A stretch of DNA of 64,000 bases from Hyperoplus lanceolatus. Taxonomy: Eukaryota; Chordata; Actinopteri; Uranoscopiformes; Ammodytidae. A model generated the notes under the pieces. It had not been told where the DNA came from. It saw only the letters and a program-made list of their open reading frames with translations, and did not search any database. The stretch covers positions 15,760,001-15,824,000 of the forward strand of contig CM049400.1 in the NCBI GenBank assembly GCA_026929865.2, given 5' to 3'. The position numbers and the translations under genes were made by a program. Shown in pieces: positions 33,679-44,545 of the stretch (positions are counted from its first letter, which is position 1; every line of letters starts with the position of its first letter).

Positions 33679-35080
33679 ATAAGTGATTGTCTAATGGATT
33701 TGTCTTGCATTAGAGTTTATGAGATATATAGCAATGGCACAATTCACCCCATGGTATTCTCTCCAACCGCACAACTTACACCACACCGGGGGCAAGTTGT
33801 GCATCAAGACAACTTTTTTTCCGAAAGCTATATTTCTTCAACAGTTTATTCCAGATCCAAAGTTTTTATTTCCAGGGATACACAACACCCTGAAATATAT
33901 GTACATATTTGAGTTGGAGATTTTTCTGTCAAGGCCTTACTTTAAAGTCACTTTGAGTGAAAAGTTGCACAACTTAGGCCACTCTCCCCTATAAAGGGAA
34001 AGCTCAAAAACATTTTTTTTGGAAATGGACCAAGGAAGACAGGTTGTTGGAGGTAGAAGAGTGGCAGTGAGAGTGTGGAGGAAGAGCTAGAAGACATAGA
34101 GCTGTAATGTCTGATGAAATACAGTAAGGGCAACACTGATAGACCCTGTTGTGAATCATGGTCTCTTAATGAGAGAGGCAGGGTTGAGAGTGCAACCCAA
34201 TATGCAAAAATCTAAAGGTGCATCTCTAATACGAATTTCCCAGCAAACAAACAGCTTAGAGTTGCATCCTTACAGTAAATGACAACATTACAGGAATTGA
34301 TTTCTGTATTACAATTATAGAATATTTACACAGATAAATACTACATTTGGAAATGTTTTCAATAAAATATACAAAATGTGTATCTATTGAAGCAAACTTC
34401 AGATTTTAATTTATTTTTGTTTTCCTAAAAAAAACTGTATGTTATAAAATAAACAATTTCATGTGAAATAATTTCACCCTTTCATCAAAGAAAATATTAT
34501 GTAATTTGTGTGAAATAACTCAACTTATTCAAACTGTAAAGATTAAAAGTTTGTAATTTGTGTATTGGGGTTTGATGCTAGTGTTTGTACTCTGAGCCGT
34601 TCTGAGTGACAGTGTGTGTTATATCAACGAGGCTGGTTCATAGTGTTTGCTGCACTGAACCTGTTTTGCAGGTGAAGTGAACTGTTCAGCTCCAATGACT
34701 GTTGGTAGTGCAGACTGTAGTTAGAGTTTTGCACATTGAGCTACAGTTGTGCCCACTGTGGGTTAGCGATCGAAAAAAACTGTAAATCATAAAGTAAGGG
34801 TATTTGCATTTGTAATGAAACATAGTGAGGCATCACATGGTACACTGAATCAATGCTCTGTACAAATTGTGGAGGTTTGCATAAAGTATGTATGTCACAG
34901 TAATCAAGCAGAGACAGATAAGTAGCTTCCAACTGTTTTTTGTCTTTGCATTAAAGGAAAGCAAGGTTAATTTCTGATATAAAAGCCAATCTTCTCTTTG
35001 ACCTACCTTTGCTTGTCTTCCATACATATGCACAAGTACTAAACTACGAAGAAAACATACTATAAGACATGACAATGCAA

Positions 35081-36665
35081 AGAGAGCATTTTCAGAACGT
35101 TGAGGCGCTATTTAGATTATCTGAAGCTAACTTTCTGATTTGGAATTTCTCATTACAGTACTTGCTCCTATAAGGTGTATACATATTCCAATCAGCGGAG
35201 AAGTTTAAAAATCTACCTTGTGACCATACATTTGTTTCTTAAACAAATCAGCTCTGACTCTGGCATCAACCACTTGTTTTGAGGAGTCTGCCAGGGAAAA
35301 TGGTTCAATTACTCCTCTTCCTGTTCCACCACATCCAACCCCAGAGTCAGTTATCCATTTTCAGTTCGGCACAGAAAACCTGCTTGACAATTGAAACCAC
35401 TATGAAGAACTACGTACAATATATGGCTGGTTATGTCATACCGTATATTATCATTGTTTAAGGGGATGCTGTTATTGCTCTTGTTTCAATTAAAGTCTGT
35501 AGATTATGGATGTTGGTCAGAAAATGCTTTGCCTCAAGAACTGCCCCCATATGGGAAAGAAGAAATAAATTATATTAAGTCTTAATCGGCCTCCATTGTA
35601 ACATTCATTTATTTTCAATCTCCCTTGATTGTATTAGAGAATCATTTCATCACCCTCTTGACTTGGAGGAGTGCAATTGTGACTACCTGTACACCTCAGC
35701 TGCAAACCCGACCACCACCACCACCACAATCACCTCACCAATCCACCTTTTTATCAGAGAACATGTGGACTGAGGCTGAGAGAAAATAGGGCACAGAGAA
35801 CCGGCAGGCTGAGGAGGAGGAGGTAATTTCTGCTGTCTCACCTCAGCGCTTTCCTCATTCGAGTCTGATTAGCTCCAATAATGTATCTCAGACTTTTCAG
35901 CTGTTCAAAGGGACGGGGGCACAAAGGAAGTGAGCGAGAGGGGGCAAGGCAGTGAAGAATACGTCCCCTCCCCTCACAGCTCTACCACACCATTAATCTG
36001 TCTCTTCTTCTCGCTGCAATGGCGACTCCAGAAAAGTGAATATGGTGACTTAATTGTATCGGAGGACTTTCTCTACAATTGTATTTATTTTACCTTATAT
36101 AAGAAGACTTGTCAAACTTTTTCAAATGAAGATTAGCAGAATTTCTCCTGCACCATCTACAACTCAGATGACATTGTAAGTGGCAATTACTTGCATAAAT
36201 CTTTGCTTTTCTGCCATTTGGTGCCCAGGTGTACAGTGGCTTTTTGTAGAGTTTTTTGTCAATAAACAATAAGCTTAAACAAGACCCTTAAAAATCCAGG
36301 CTATGCTGCATATTTGAGTGATAATTATTTATTTGTTTATCACTACGAAACTTTATTTTGGTATATTTTGTAATATTGCTTTGCTTTCTTAAGGCAAACC
36401 TTTGTACTACCATGTAAGATCTCGGAGAACATGTGACTGCTGATTTGCTATATATTGATATTGTGCATGCAATGCCGCTAACATTATCGATTGAGACAGG
36501 AAGAGCAAAGCAATCGGGCCTTTGAAATTAATAATGATTAATATTGTTTATGAATGCAAAGATTGGAGGTCTGAAAGTCTCTGGACTTCAAAGTCAAAAT
36601 GTAGATCCATACACAGCTCATTACCTTTTACCTTGTCCACCAACATCTTTCTCACAGGCTGAGCC
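35081..36665. other. Intergenic, no feature recognised
   Basis: No reading frame with coding character, RNA gene or element boundary was found. There are short ACC repeats near 35710-35730 and GAG/GGA repeats near 35810. Confidence 0.4.
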
Positions 36666-36670
36666 ATGTG

Positions 36671-37181
36671 TGTCATGACTCACGGATTGGCAGTCTCTCC
36701 TTCTCCTCTGTATGTGTTGTATGTTTTCCCTTGTCTGTCTCTCCTTGTTATTCTATGTGTCTGTCTCCCTGTTGGCATGTGGGCGTGGCGGCACTCCGGG
36801 GCAGACTGCTCCAGGTGTGGATCATTGGCTAATCAGACCTCTCTGCTTAAGCCTGTGGACTCCAGTCATTCAGCTCTAGAGTATACTACGTACCAGAGTG
36901 GTAAATTACCCGTGATCAGGATTATCTATGTTTGCTGTTTTCTTTCTAGTCTCAGTTGGAGTTAGTTGTAACTCTGCTCCTCTTTTCTTCCATGCCAGTT
37001 GCCTCCGCTGTTCACCTTTCCTGCTTGCCTGCCTGCGGGTTCTGGATATCCACTAGCCTCTGCTCACCACGCCATTCAGCCATCCTGTGTCCTGCCTGCC
37101 TGCCTGCCTGAAATAAACATTGTTCTAAACTGACTACCTGGGTTTCTGTCTGTGTTTGGGTCATCCCGGGCTATCATAACA
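36671..37181 (+). mobile_element. Solo LTR
   Basis: The 511-bp sequence starts TGTCATGA and ends ATAACA. It is flanked by an exact 5-bp duplication, atgtg, at 36666-36670 and 37182-37186. A polyadenylation signal aataaa lies near 37111, after a run of cctg repeats. TG...CA ends, a 5-bp duplication and the absence of internal gag-pol sequence define a solo LTR left by recombination. Gypsy-type is likely but not shown. The orientation rests on the aataaa position. Confidence 0.85.
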
Positions 37182-37960
37182 ATGTGCACGCTATCCTATC
37201 ATAAGGTCAATGCACCCTTGAACATTTGTATAGACATGTATTTAGCAAAAGTCCACGTGAGAGACGCCCATACAAGGCTGACTTCCGAGAAAATAATTGA
37301 ATCTCACAGAGCCACACAAATCTAAAAGGCTTAAGGAATAATTTATCCTGGGTGATTGATTCATATTATGCACATGCAGTACCTATCAGGGCCCCAATGC
37401 TAGAAAAGGGTCACCCCTCAATGTATCTTTTGATGTTAAATCAAGGAAAATTAATGAAATGGAACACTCAAACGATGTGTTGACTATTCTCTCCATGAGA
37501 TTGTGTCTGGAACCACTCCCCCTAGCAGATGGCCTCGTAGCCATGCATATACTGTACACCAGCAGAGTCACAAAGTGCAACACTCACAAAGTCCAGAGGT
37601 TACCCACTGGTCATCAAGCACTGTCTCTTTCCTTCAGCTCAGACAAAAGTTTGTGACATGTTCATTAAGCAGCGGAGATCCCATTATTGCACTCAACAGC
37701 CTCCCTCTCACAATGCCCACACATAATTAGTTACACATTCAGGATCAGGAATGCTAATTGTTGCTCTCCTCGCCTCACTTGCTCAGTCCTTACTACACAG
37801 TTTGTCGCATCATCCTTCTTTCCCTGGTTTGTTTGCTCTGCAGGTGGCAACATGTGTGACACTTTTAGACTGTCAAATTTCTTCGGGTGAGCTTTCAAAT
37901 TACAGTTTAAATGTCCCTGCTGAGAACCTATTTATTCCTTTAAAAAACAACGAGAGAGAA

Positions 37961-38010
<50 letters not shown>
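37961..38010. repeat. (ATAG)n-(AG)n compound microsatellite
   Basis: Five ATAG units pass into about 15 AG units. More irregular purine repeats follow to about 38090. Confidence 0.95.
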
Positions 38011-38014
<4 letters not shown>

Positions 38015-38456
38015 ACCACACACACATAGGGAGAGAGAGCGAGAAGAAGAAAGAGAGAGAGTGAGAGAGAGACAGACAGACAGACAGAGTGAAGTGGTAA
38101 GCAAGGGATAGCTGGCTGGATGGCTTAGACATTAGTCGCTTTTAGAAACTAAATGTGTTATTCACAGGTTCTGGAACAACACTTCTCTTGACCGTTCCCT
38201 CATCACTTTCTGTGACCCTTCTCACTCTATCATCCATCGTTGGCTGCTTGTTGAGGGGAATGGGTCAACTATAAGTGTATACTGATGAGGTGCTTGTGAG
38301 AGGGGGTATAGGTCCGTGTGGATGCATAGCTCCCGTTCTCACACTATTGTATTTAAAGATAGTATGCTATGTCCAGTCCTGCATGAATCATATTGATTCT
38401 GTTGTTTTTGAAACCAGAAAGACATGAGAAAGACATTTACAGTTTGATTTCATAGT

Positions 38457-38533
38457 TTGTCTGTTTGTCTGTTTGTTTGTTTGTTTGTTTGTTTGTTTGT
38501 TTGTTTGTTTGTGTGTTTGTTTGTTTGTTTGTC
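38457..38533. repeat. (GTTT)n microsatellite
   Basis: About 19 units with few interruptions. The apparent Cys/Leu/Phe/Val reading frame across it is an artefact. Confidence 0.95.
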
Positions 38534-38771
38534 TGTCTCTGTAAAATCGTACTTGCCGCTGTCTGCAGTCACCCTTCCCATTTATTTTTATTGTTTGTTG
38601 ATGAACTAGGATTGACTATAGTACATGGATCAGGGGAAAACTCAATAAATACAAATGGAATAGTGCTTTCGGCTAGTGAAAATGTATCAGTGTAATAAAA
38701 GAGCCTTACTGTAAATGGAGACTAGGGAAGGTTTATCCTCGTATTTTGGAGGAGAAGCTTGCTAACATGTG

Positions 38772-38772
<1 letters not shown>

Positions 38773-38870
<98 letters not shown>
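38773..38870. repeat. (GATA)n microsatellite, about 24 units
   Basis: A pure GATA tract of 98 bp at the edge of a degraded interspersed repeat. Confidence 0.97.
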
Positions 38871-40714
38871 AAATAAAAGTAGTATTTTCAACTTTAAGGG
38901 AACATATTATGATCAGTTTGTAAATAAAAGTAAAACATTGAGGTAAAGTAAAAGGAAAATTACATTGTACATACTCACAGAGGAGTCTCCTCTCCCAGCA
39001 CAGAGTTATTGTAGATGGCTAATGCTGTGGGCAGGAATTACCTACTGTAATGGTCCTTATTGCAGCGCAGCTGATGGAGCCGTTCATTCTGAAATGTCTA
39101 TAGCGTAAGATCATTTTAAAAAATTACTCAAGTGTGTTAGCTCCCTTGGAAATACACGTTCGTGATCAAAACAGAAACCTTAGGAGTGATACATATATAA
39201 TCTATATAAAGAAATGAACACACAAACCTGGAAAGACACAGCACCGTTATCTCAACTCTAAATGGGGTAGAAGCATACAAAATAAACAGTTCATCAAAAT
39301 AGTTAGCATACACAATATAGTCAGCATACACCATAAGGATATGGATTCATTCATACATACACATCATTAAAAGTGAGGTAACATACGCTACTCCACTGTC
39401 AAGTTTTGCCCTCAGTGTGGTGGAGATATCACACCCTTTAACCCTTTTAGCCATAATCAAGAATCAAGAACATACATAATCATCACTCATCACCTGTTAG
39501 CTTAACCATTCTCTCAGTTACTGACGTTAATATCTATATATTTTCTTTTAACTTGTTCAAAAAAAATAGAAGATCAAACTAGAGGGTCAGTGAAAGTGGA
39601 TAAAGTGTGTTGGAACCAAGTAATGGGAGATATGTGGATCTCTAAACAATCTTTAAACTAGTGAAACGCTATTGATCTGTCTTCACCTGTCTGTCTTCAA
39701 TGATACCTCATGCAATAGTCTTTGCCGGGTCCCTTGATCCTGATGGTGTCGCTATAACCGCACAGCAAAACCTTTGCTTCGACTTGAGAAAGACCTTGTA
39801 TCTGTATAGCCTTTTACTGTATATACCCTGTTTGTAATGTGTTTGTCTTGTAATGTGTTAATGCTACACTTTGAGTGAGATGGTGGTCCGGAGGCATGTG
39901 TCTGTAGGGGAATACCCAGAATGTGAGAGTGTGAGGAAGGTACAAAAACTTCAGTCCCTTTCACTGTAGACAGTTCACAACAGCTCAGTCGCTATGCCAA
40001 CACCATTTACCCGCTGCTTACCAGAATTGTCACTTGACTTGACAGCTAGTCCGAGAAGTGATGTTAGGAGGGCTAAGTATGCTATGTGTGATAAGTGTGA
40101 GTTACAAGGAGTTTGGCGGGCCATGGGCTGTGTTAAACCTAGGTGCAAATGGTGTGGGTTATTTATGTGGTGAAATGAAGGATTGTGTAAAGGACTCTCA
40201 AGCGTCTCTCTCAGACAAGGTCAGTCATGCAGGCCTGGTGGGACGTCTCAGGACTCTTAGGCTTGCAACCAACTATCAACAGCAATGTCAGGTTAGAGGA
40301 GACCTGTATGTATAATGGGACCACACTCAGTATGCATTGGCTTCACATCCAGGTTAGCCCAACCAAATGAAAAGTCCAATTAGTGGTGTTACCCAGCACA
40401 ATTTAGTGTCACCTCATTGGGTAATTCCGCTGAAGTCACCCTGCGGAGAGAGACCTGTTTCTCAAAACTCTTTAATGCACCTTGGGTGAGTCAAGATTGA
40501 CATTCAGATGTCAAAGGATATTCAGTTAAGCTGATAAATTGGAGTGTCCCATTTGCCAAAGATCACCCTTTTTAGGATAAGGCTAGGTGTGGCTGTGAAC
40601 AAGACTTTGTTTTGCTGAATCTCTCGAAGGAAAAAGAGCCAAAAGTCAGCCAAGGCTGTGAAGCCCCAGCTGGAGCCACCAAAAATGGAAAACGCCATTA
40701 CTTGGTGAACTTAA

Positions 40715-40960
40715 AGCTGGGGTGGAGGATTTGGGGAGAAAATGGCAGTTGGGATAGAGATTTGAATCCAAATACCTCAACCGCTCCACTTGTTCTCTTT
40801 GGTCCCTCCCCTATGGTCCCTCGCTGACATGCTCTACACACCAACAACGTTGTGCCAAAGTGAATGGACAGTTCCAACAGCCAATAAGAACGGAGAATCG
40901 GAGCGGTCAGAGTGTACAGCTCATGTTAACTTTGACCAATCAGAAATCACATGCCCCAGC
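40715..40960. mobile_element. TTAA-flanked MITE
   Basis: agctggggtggaggattt at the left and catgccccagct-type sequence at the right form imperfect inverted ends. TTAA occurs at both sides (40711-40714 and 40961-40964). TTAA duplication is typical of piggyBac-like or Kolobok elements. At 246 bp it has no coding capacity. Confidence 0.7.
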
Positions 40961-41078
40961 TTAAGTTTAACTATTTATTTAGTTTCTTAAAAAGATAATA
41001 ATTCCCTTCTGCGTACAAATCAGTGCCAGTTTGGGAACAAGGCTGAAGTAACAATGAATATTCTGTTTATTAACATTA

Positions 41079-42127
41079 CAGTTTTTTTATATTGCTAAAC
41101 CACAGTGGGCACAACTGGAGCGACAAGTGCAAAACTCCAACAACAGTATGCAGAGCAGCGGTTAATTCAGGCCAAACTCTAGCTCGTTTTTCATTGATAA
41201 AACACAATTTTCAAAACTCTACACACCTATCTCATGGCTTAACCACAACCTGCACAACACTGTGGATTTCCAGGACTTTTTTTCAAACGCTAACACACTA
41301 CTGTCACAACTGTAAACCACACATTCAAAACAGAATTAATGCATTTCAAACACTGCTGATTGCAATTTCAACTGAAACACTAAGATGTCTTGTTTTAGAC
41401 TCGTTAGTGAACATATACAGTATAAAGGGAAAACTCAAAAATAAATATTTTTTTGTAAATGAAGACAGGTTGTTGGAGGGAGAAGAGTGGCAGTGAGAGT
41501 GTGGATGTGAGGAGGAAGACAGAGCTGTAATGTCTGATGAAACACAGTAAGGCTACACTGATAGACCCTGTTGTGAATCATGGTCTCTCATTGAGAGAGG
41601 CAGGGTTGAGGGTGCAACCCAATCTGCAAAAATCTAAAGTTGCATCTAATCTGTAATACGAATTTTCCAGCAAACAAACAGCTTAGAGTTGCATCCTTAC
41701 AGTAAATGACAACATTATAGGATAGATTTCTGTATTACAATTATAGAATATTTATACAGATAAATACTATATTTGGAAATGTTTTCAATAAAATATACAA
41801 AATATGTATCTATTGAAGCAAACTTCTGATTTTCATTTCTTTTTGTTTTCCTTAAAAAAACTGGTATGTTATAAAATAAACAATTTCATGTGAAAGAATT
41901 TCACCCTTTCAACAAAGAAAATATTATGTAATTTGTGTGAAATAACTCAAATTATTCAAACTGTAAAGATTAAAAGTTTGTAATTTATGTATTGGGGTTT
42001 GATGCTAGTGTTTGTACTCTGAGCATATTCTGAGTGACAGTGTGTGTTATCTCAGTGAGGACAATTCATAGTGTTTGCTGCACTGAGTCTATTTTGCAGG
42101 TGAAGTGAACTGTTCAGCTCCAGTGAC
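41079..42127. mobile_element. Mariner-type element, copy 2, right end lost
   Basis: This copy starts after TA (41077-41078) with the same TIR as 32357 and follows that copy, without the 1293-bp insert, to about 42127. There similarity stops at cagctccagtgac. The last roughly 80 bp, including the right TIR, are replaced by a C-rich sequence. Confidence 0.8.
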
Positions 42128-42513
42128 CCCACCCCTCCCCCCCCAATATACTCCAGTCAGAATTTTCCCCTTTTCTGACCTCACAAACTGGAAAGCCAGA
42201 AGCTTCCACTGAGCAGCCCACACCCCTATTTCGTATTGGTCCACGGCCCTGACAGACAGAGGGCGAGGTGGATCTGGCTTCGCTTCCGGACAGGGGGCGG
42301 GGGCAGCTCAAAGATTGTATATTTACGAGGGGAGCTGCTGCTCTTTTTAAAAGATAGGCCATTGTGAGATTAGCTGAACATCAGCATAGTACAATAAATT
42401 ATCTGAAAGTTTTTTTCAGCAAACAATTAAAGAAAAACGTATTAGGGACCACTAAGACCATATAATATGGTGTATAATAGTACCGAAAAGTGTATAATAT
42501 GGGAGCTTTAACT
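42128..42513. repeat. Interspersed repeat fragment with TTAA-type end
   Basis: It begins with a C-rich tract and ends atatgggagctttaa. Read on the other strand this is ttaaagctcccatat, a start common to fish repeats that insert at TTAA. Only the right boundary (about 42509-42513) is clear. Confidence 0.4.
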
Positions 42514-42832
42514 ATTTTTAAAGATGTTTTACTAAAAATCTAAAAGAAAATTTAAAATAAAGTAAGAAATAAACAGCATTGACATGCATACATTTGGACT
42601 GATAAATAGTTGTATGTAGTTCTAGAAGTCCAGTACATTTGTATGAACAATAAATACTCTGAAATCCTTTGAAAAGGCTTGCAGGGATCTCCGTAAGTAA
42701 CAACAAAACAAATCAGTTACTCATGTATATAAAATAACTTTGTCAAGTAGTAGAATCATTATAGGGTACTCTCTTTGATTTTGCTGAAAAACAAATTGTT
42801 TAAGAACTACATGTTTGCAGTTTAACCACTTA

Positions 42833-44545
42833 CAGTTTTTTTCGATCGCTAAACCACAGTTGGCACAACTGGAACGACAAGTGCACAACTCTAACTACAC
42901 TATGCACAGCAGCGGTTCATTTGGACCAAACTCTAGCTCGTTTTTCATTGATTAAACACAATTTTCAAAACTCTACACACCTATCTCATGGCTTAACCAC
43001 AGCCTGCACAACACTGTGGATTTCCAGCACTTTTTTTCAAACACTAACACACTACTGCCACAACTGTAAACCACACATTCAAAACAGAATGAGTGCATTT
43101 CAAACACTGCAGATTGCAATTTCAACTGAAACACTAAGATGTCTTGTTTTAGACTTGTCAGTGAACATATACAGTATAAAGGGAAAGCTCAAAAATATAT
43201 ATTTTTTTGGAAATGGACCAATTAAGACTGAATTGTTGGAGGGAGAAGAGTGGCAGTGAGAGTGTGGATGTGAGGAGGAAGACATAGAGCTGTAATGTCT
43301 GATGAAATACAGTAAGGCTACACTGATAGACCCTGTTGTGAATCATGGTCTCTCATTGAGAGAGGCAGGGTTGAGGGTGCAACCCAATCTGCAAAAATCT
43401 AAAGTTGCATCTGTAATACGGAGTTTCCAGTGGGCACAACTGGAACGACAAGTGCAAAACTCTAACAACACTATGCACAGCAGCGGCTCATGTGGACCAA
43501 ACTCTAGATCGTTTTTCATTGCTTAAACACAATTTTCAAAACTTTACACACTTATCTCATGACTTAACCACAGCCTGCACAACACTGTGGATTTCTAGCA
43601 CTTTGTTCAAATGCTAACACACTGCTGTCACAACTGTAGACCACCCATTCAAAACAGAATGGATATCAGCATAGTGCATTTTAAACACTGCAGATTGCAA
43701 TTCCAACTGAAACACTAAGAAGGTGTCTTGTTTTAGACTTGTTAGTGAACATACTGTATATACAGTATAAGGAAAGCTCAAAAATAGGAAGCCAGGTTGT
43801 TGGAGGGAGAAGAGAAGCAGTGAGACTGGATTTGTGGAGGAAGACCTAGAAGACATTGAGCTGTAACTTCTGATGAAGTACGGGCAACACTGATAGGCCC
43901 TGTTGTGAATCATGGTCTCTCATTGAGAGAGGCAGGGTTGAGAGAGCAACGCAATCTGCAAAGATCTAAAGTTGCATCTGTAATACAAATTTTCAAGCAA
44001 ACAAAAATTTAAGAGTTGCACCCTTACAGTAAATGACAACATAACAGGCATTGATTTCTGTATCACAATTATAGAATATTTTCACAGATAAATGCTACAT
44101 TTGAAAATGTAATCAATAAAATATAAAATAAAAATATGTATAAATTGAAGCAAACTTCTGATCTTCATTTATTTGTGTTTACCTAAACATAACTGGTATG
44201 TTATAAAATAAACAATTTCATGTGAACTAATTTCACTCTCTCCTCAAAGAACATATTACTTTATTTGTGTGAAGTAACTCAAATTATTCAAAACTGTAAA
44301 AATTAAAAGTTTGTAATTTGAGTATTGGGGTTTGATGCTAGTGTTTCTACTCTGAGTGTGTTCTGAGTGACAGTGTGTGTTATCTTAATGAGGCTGGTTC
44401 ATAGTGTTTGCTGCACTGAACCTGTTTTGCAGGTGAAGTGCACTGTTCAGCTCCAGTGACTGTTGGTAGTGCAGACTGTAGTTAGAGTTTTGCACATTGA
44501 GCTACAGTTGTGCCCACTGTGGGTTAGCAATCGTAAAAAAAACTG
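42833..44545. mobile_element. Mariner-type element, chimeric copy with duplicated left half
   Basis: It starts after TA (42831-42832) with the family TIR and runs normally to about 43428. There gagtttccag joins tgggcacaactggaacg, the left part of the element lacking its first 30 or so bases. A second left half then follows, and the copy finishes with a complete right TIR at 44545, followed by TA. So it is left half plus nearly full element, arranged head to tail. Confidence 0.8.

Larger units (their letters stand above)
32697..33989. mobile_element. TA-inserting element (ggggagagtggcctaagt TIR), possibly pogo-like
   Basis: It starts ggggagagtggcctaagt and ends with the exact reverse complement at 33972-33989. 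TA lies on both sides (32695-32696 and 33990-33991). Copies 2 and 3 of the surrounding family read acagtataaaggg at this place, which is the empty site. The interior contains a LINE 3' tail on the minus strand (33101-33430) and a short plus-strand frame with an acidic, serine-rich stretch (33460-33600). I infer a deleted member of the pogo branch of Tc1/mariner from the TA target and this frame, but that is not proven. Confidence 0.8.
32357..34782. mobile_element. Mariner-type element, copy 1 (TA target, about 70-bp TIR)
   Basis: The ends cagtttttttcgattgct and its counterpart at 34764-34782 form a long imperfect TIR of about 70 bp that includes cacagtgggcacaact. TA dinucleotides flank it at 32355-32356 and 34783-34784. 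Without the nested 1293-bp element it would be about 1.13 kb. No transposase frame is visible, so it is non-autonomous. Further copies lie at 41079-42127 and 42833-44545. Confidence 0.85.
32057..35080 (-). mobile_element. Old 5'-truncated LINE fragment, same family as 164-4600, split by a mariner-type element
   Basis: 32057-32354 matches the 3' end of the LINE at 164-700. The AGAGAGACCTGGCCAA block is shared, and the minus-strand frame reads FIYRAILGYLLAYL against FIYKAILGKLPCYL. After the transposon at 32357-34782 the similarity resumes at about 34785: EATYLSLLDYCD against EATFLPVLDYGD, then DSVYHVMPHYVSLQ against DTVYHGALRFITN. The two halves are collinear, so one ancestral LINE fragment was cut by the insertion. 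It is heavily mutated. The left edge is near 32057, and the right edge near 35080 is approximate. Confidence 0.75.
37187..40710. other. Intergenic region with microsatellites
   Basis: No gene was recognised. It holds GATA, GA and GTTT runs (listed). It also holds a degraded interspersed repeat after the GATA run (about 38870-39110, with acagaggagtctcctctccc) whose family I cannot name. Confidence 0.45.

Noticed and set aside
36666-36965. 99-codon frame with Cys/Leu-rich start
   Set aside because: It lies within the solo LTR and shows no protein domain.
37932-38132. Leu/Ser-rich minus-strand frame
   Set aside because: It is the translation of GATA/GA simple repeats.
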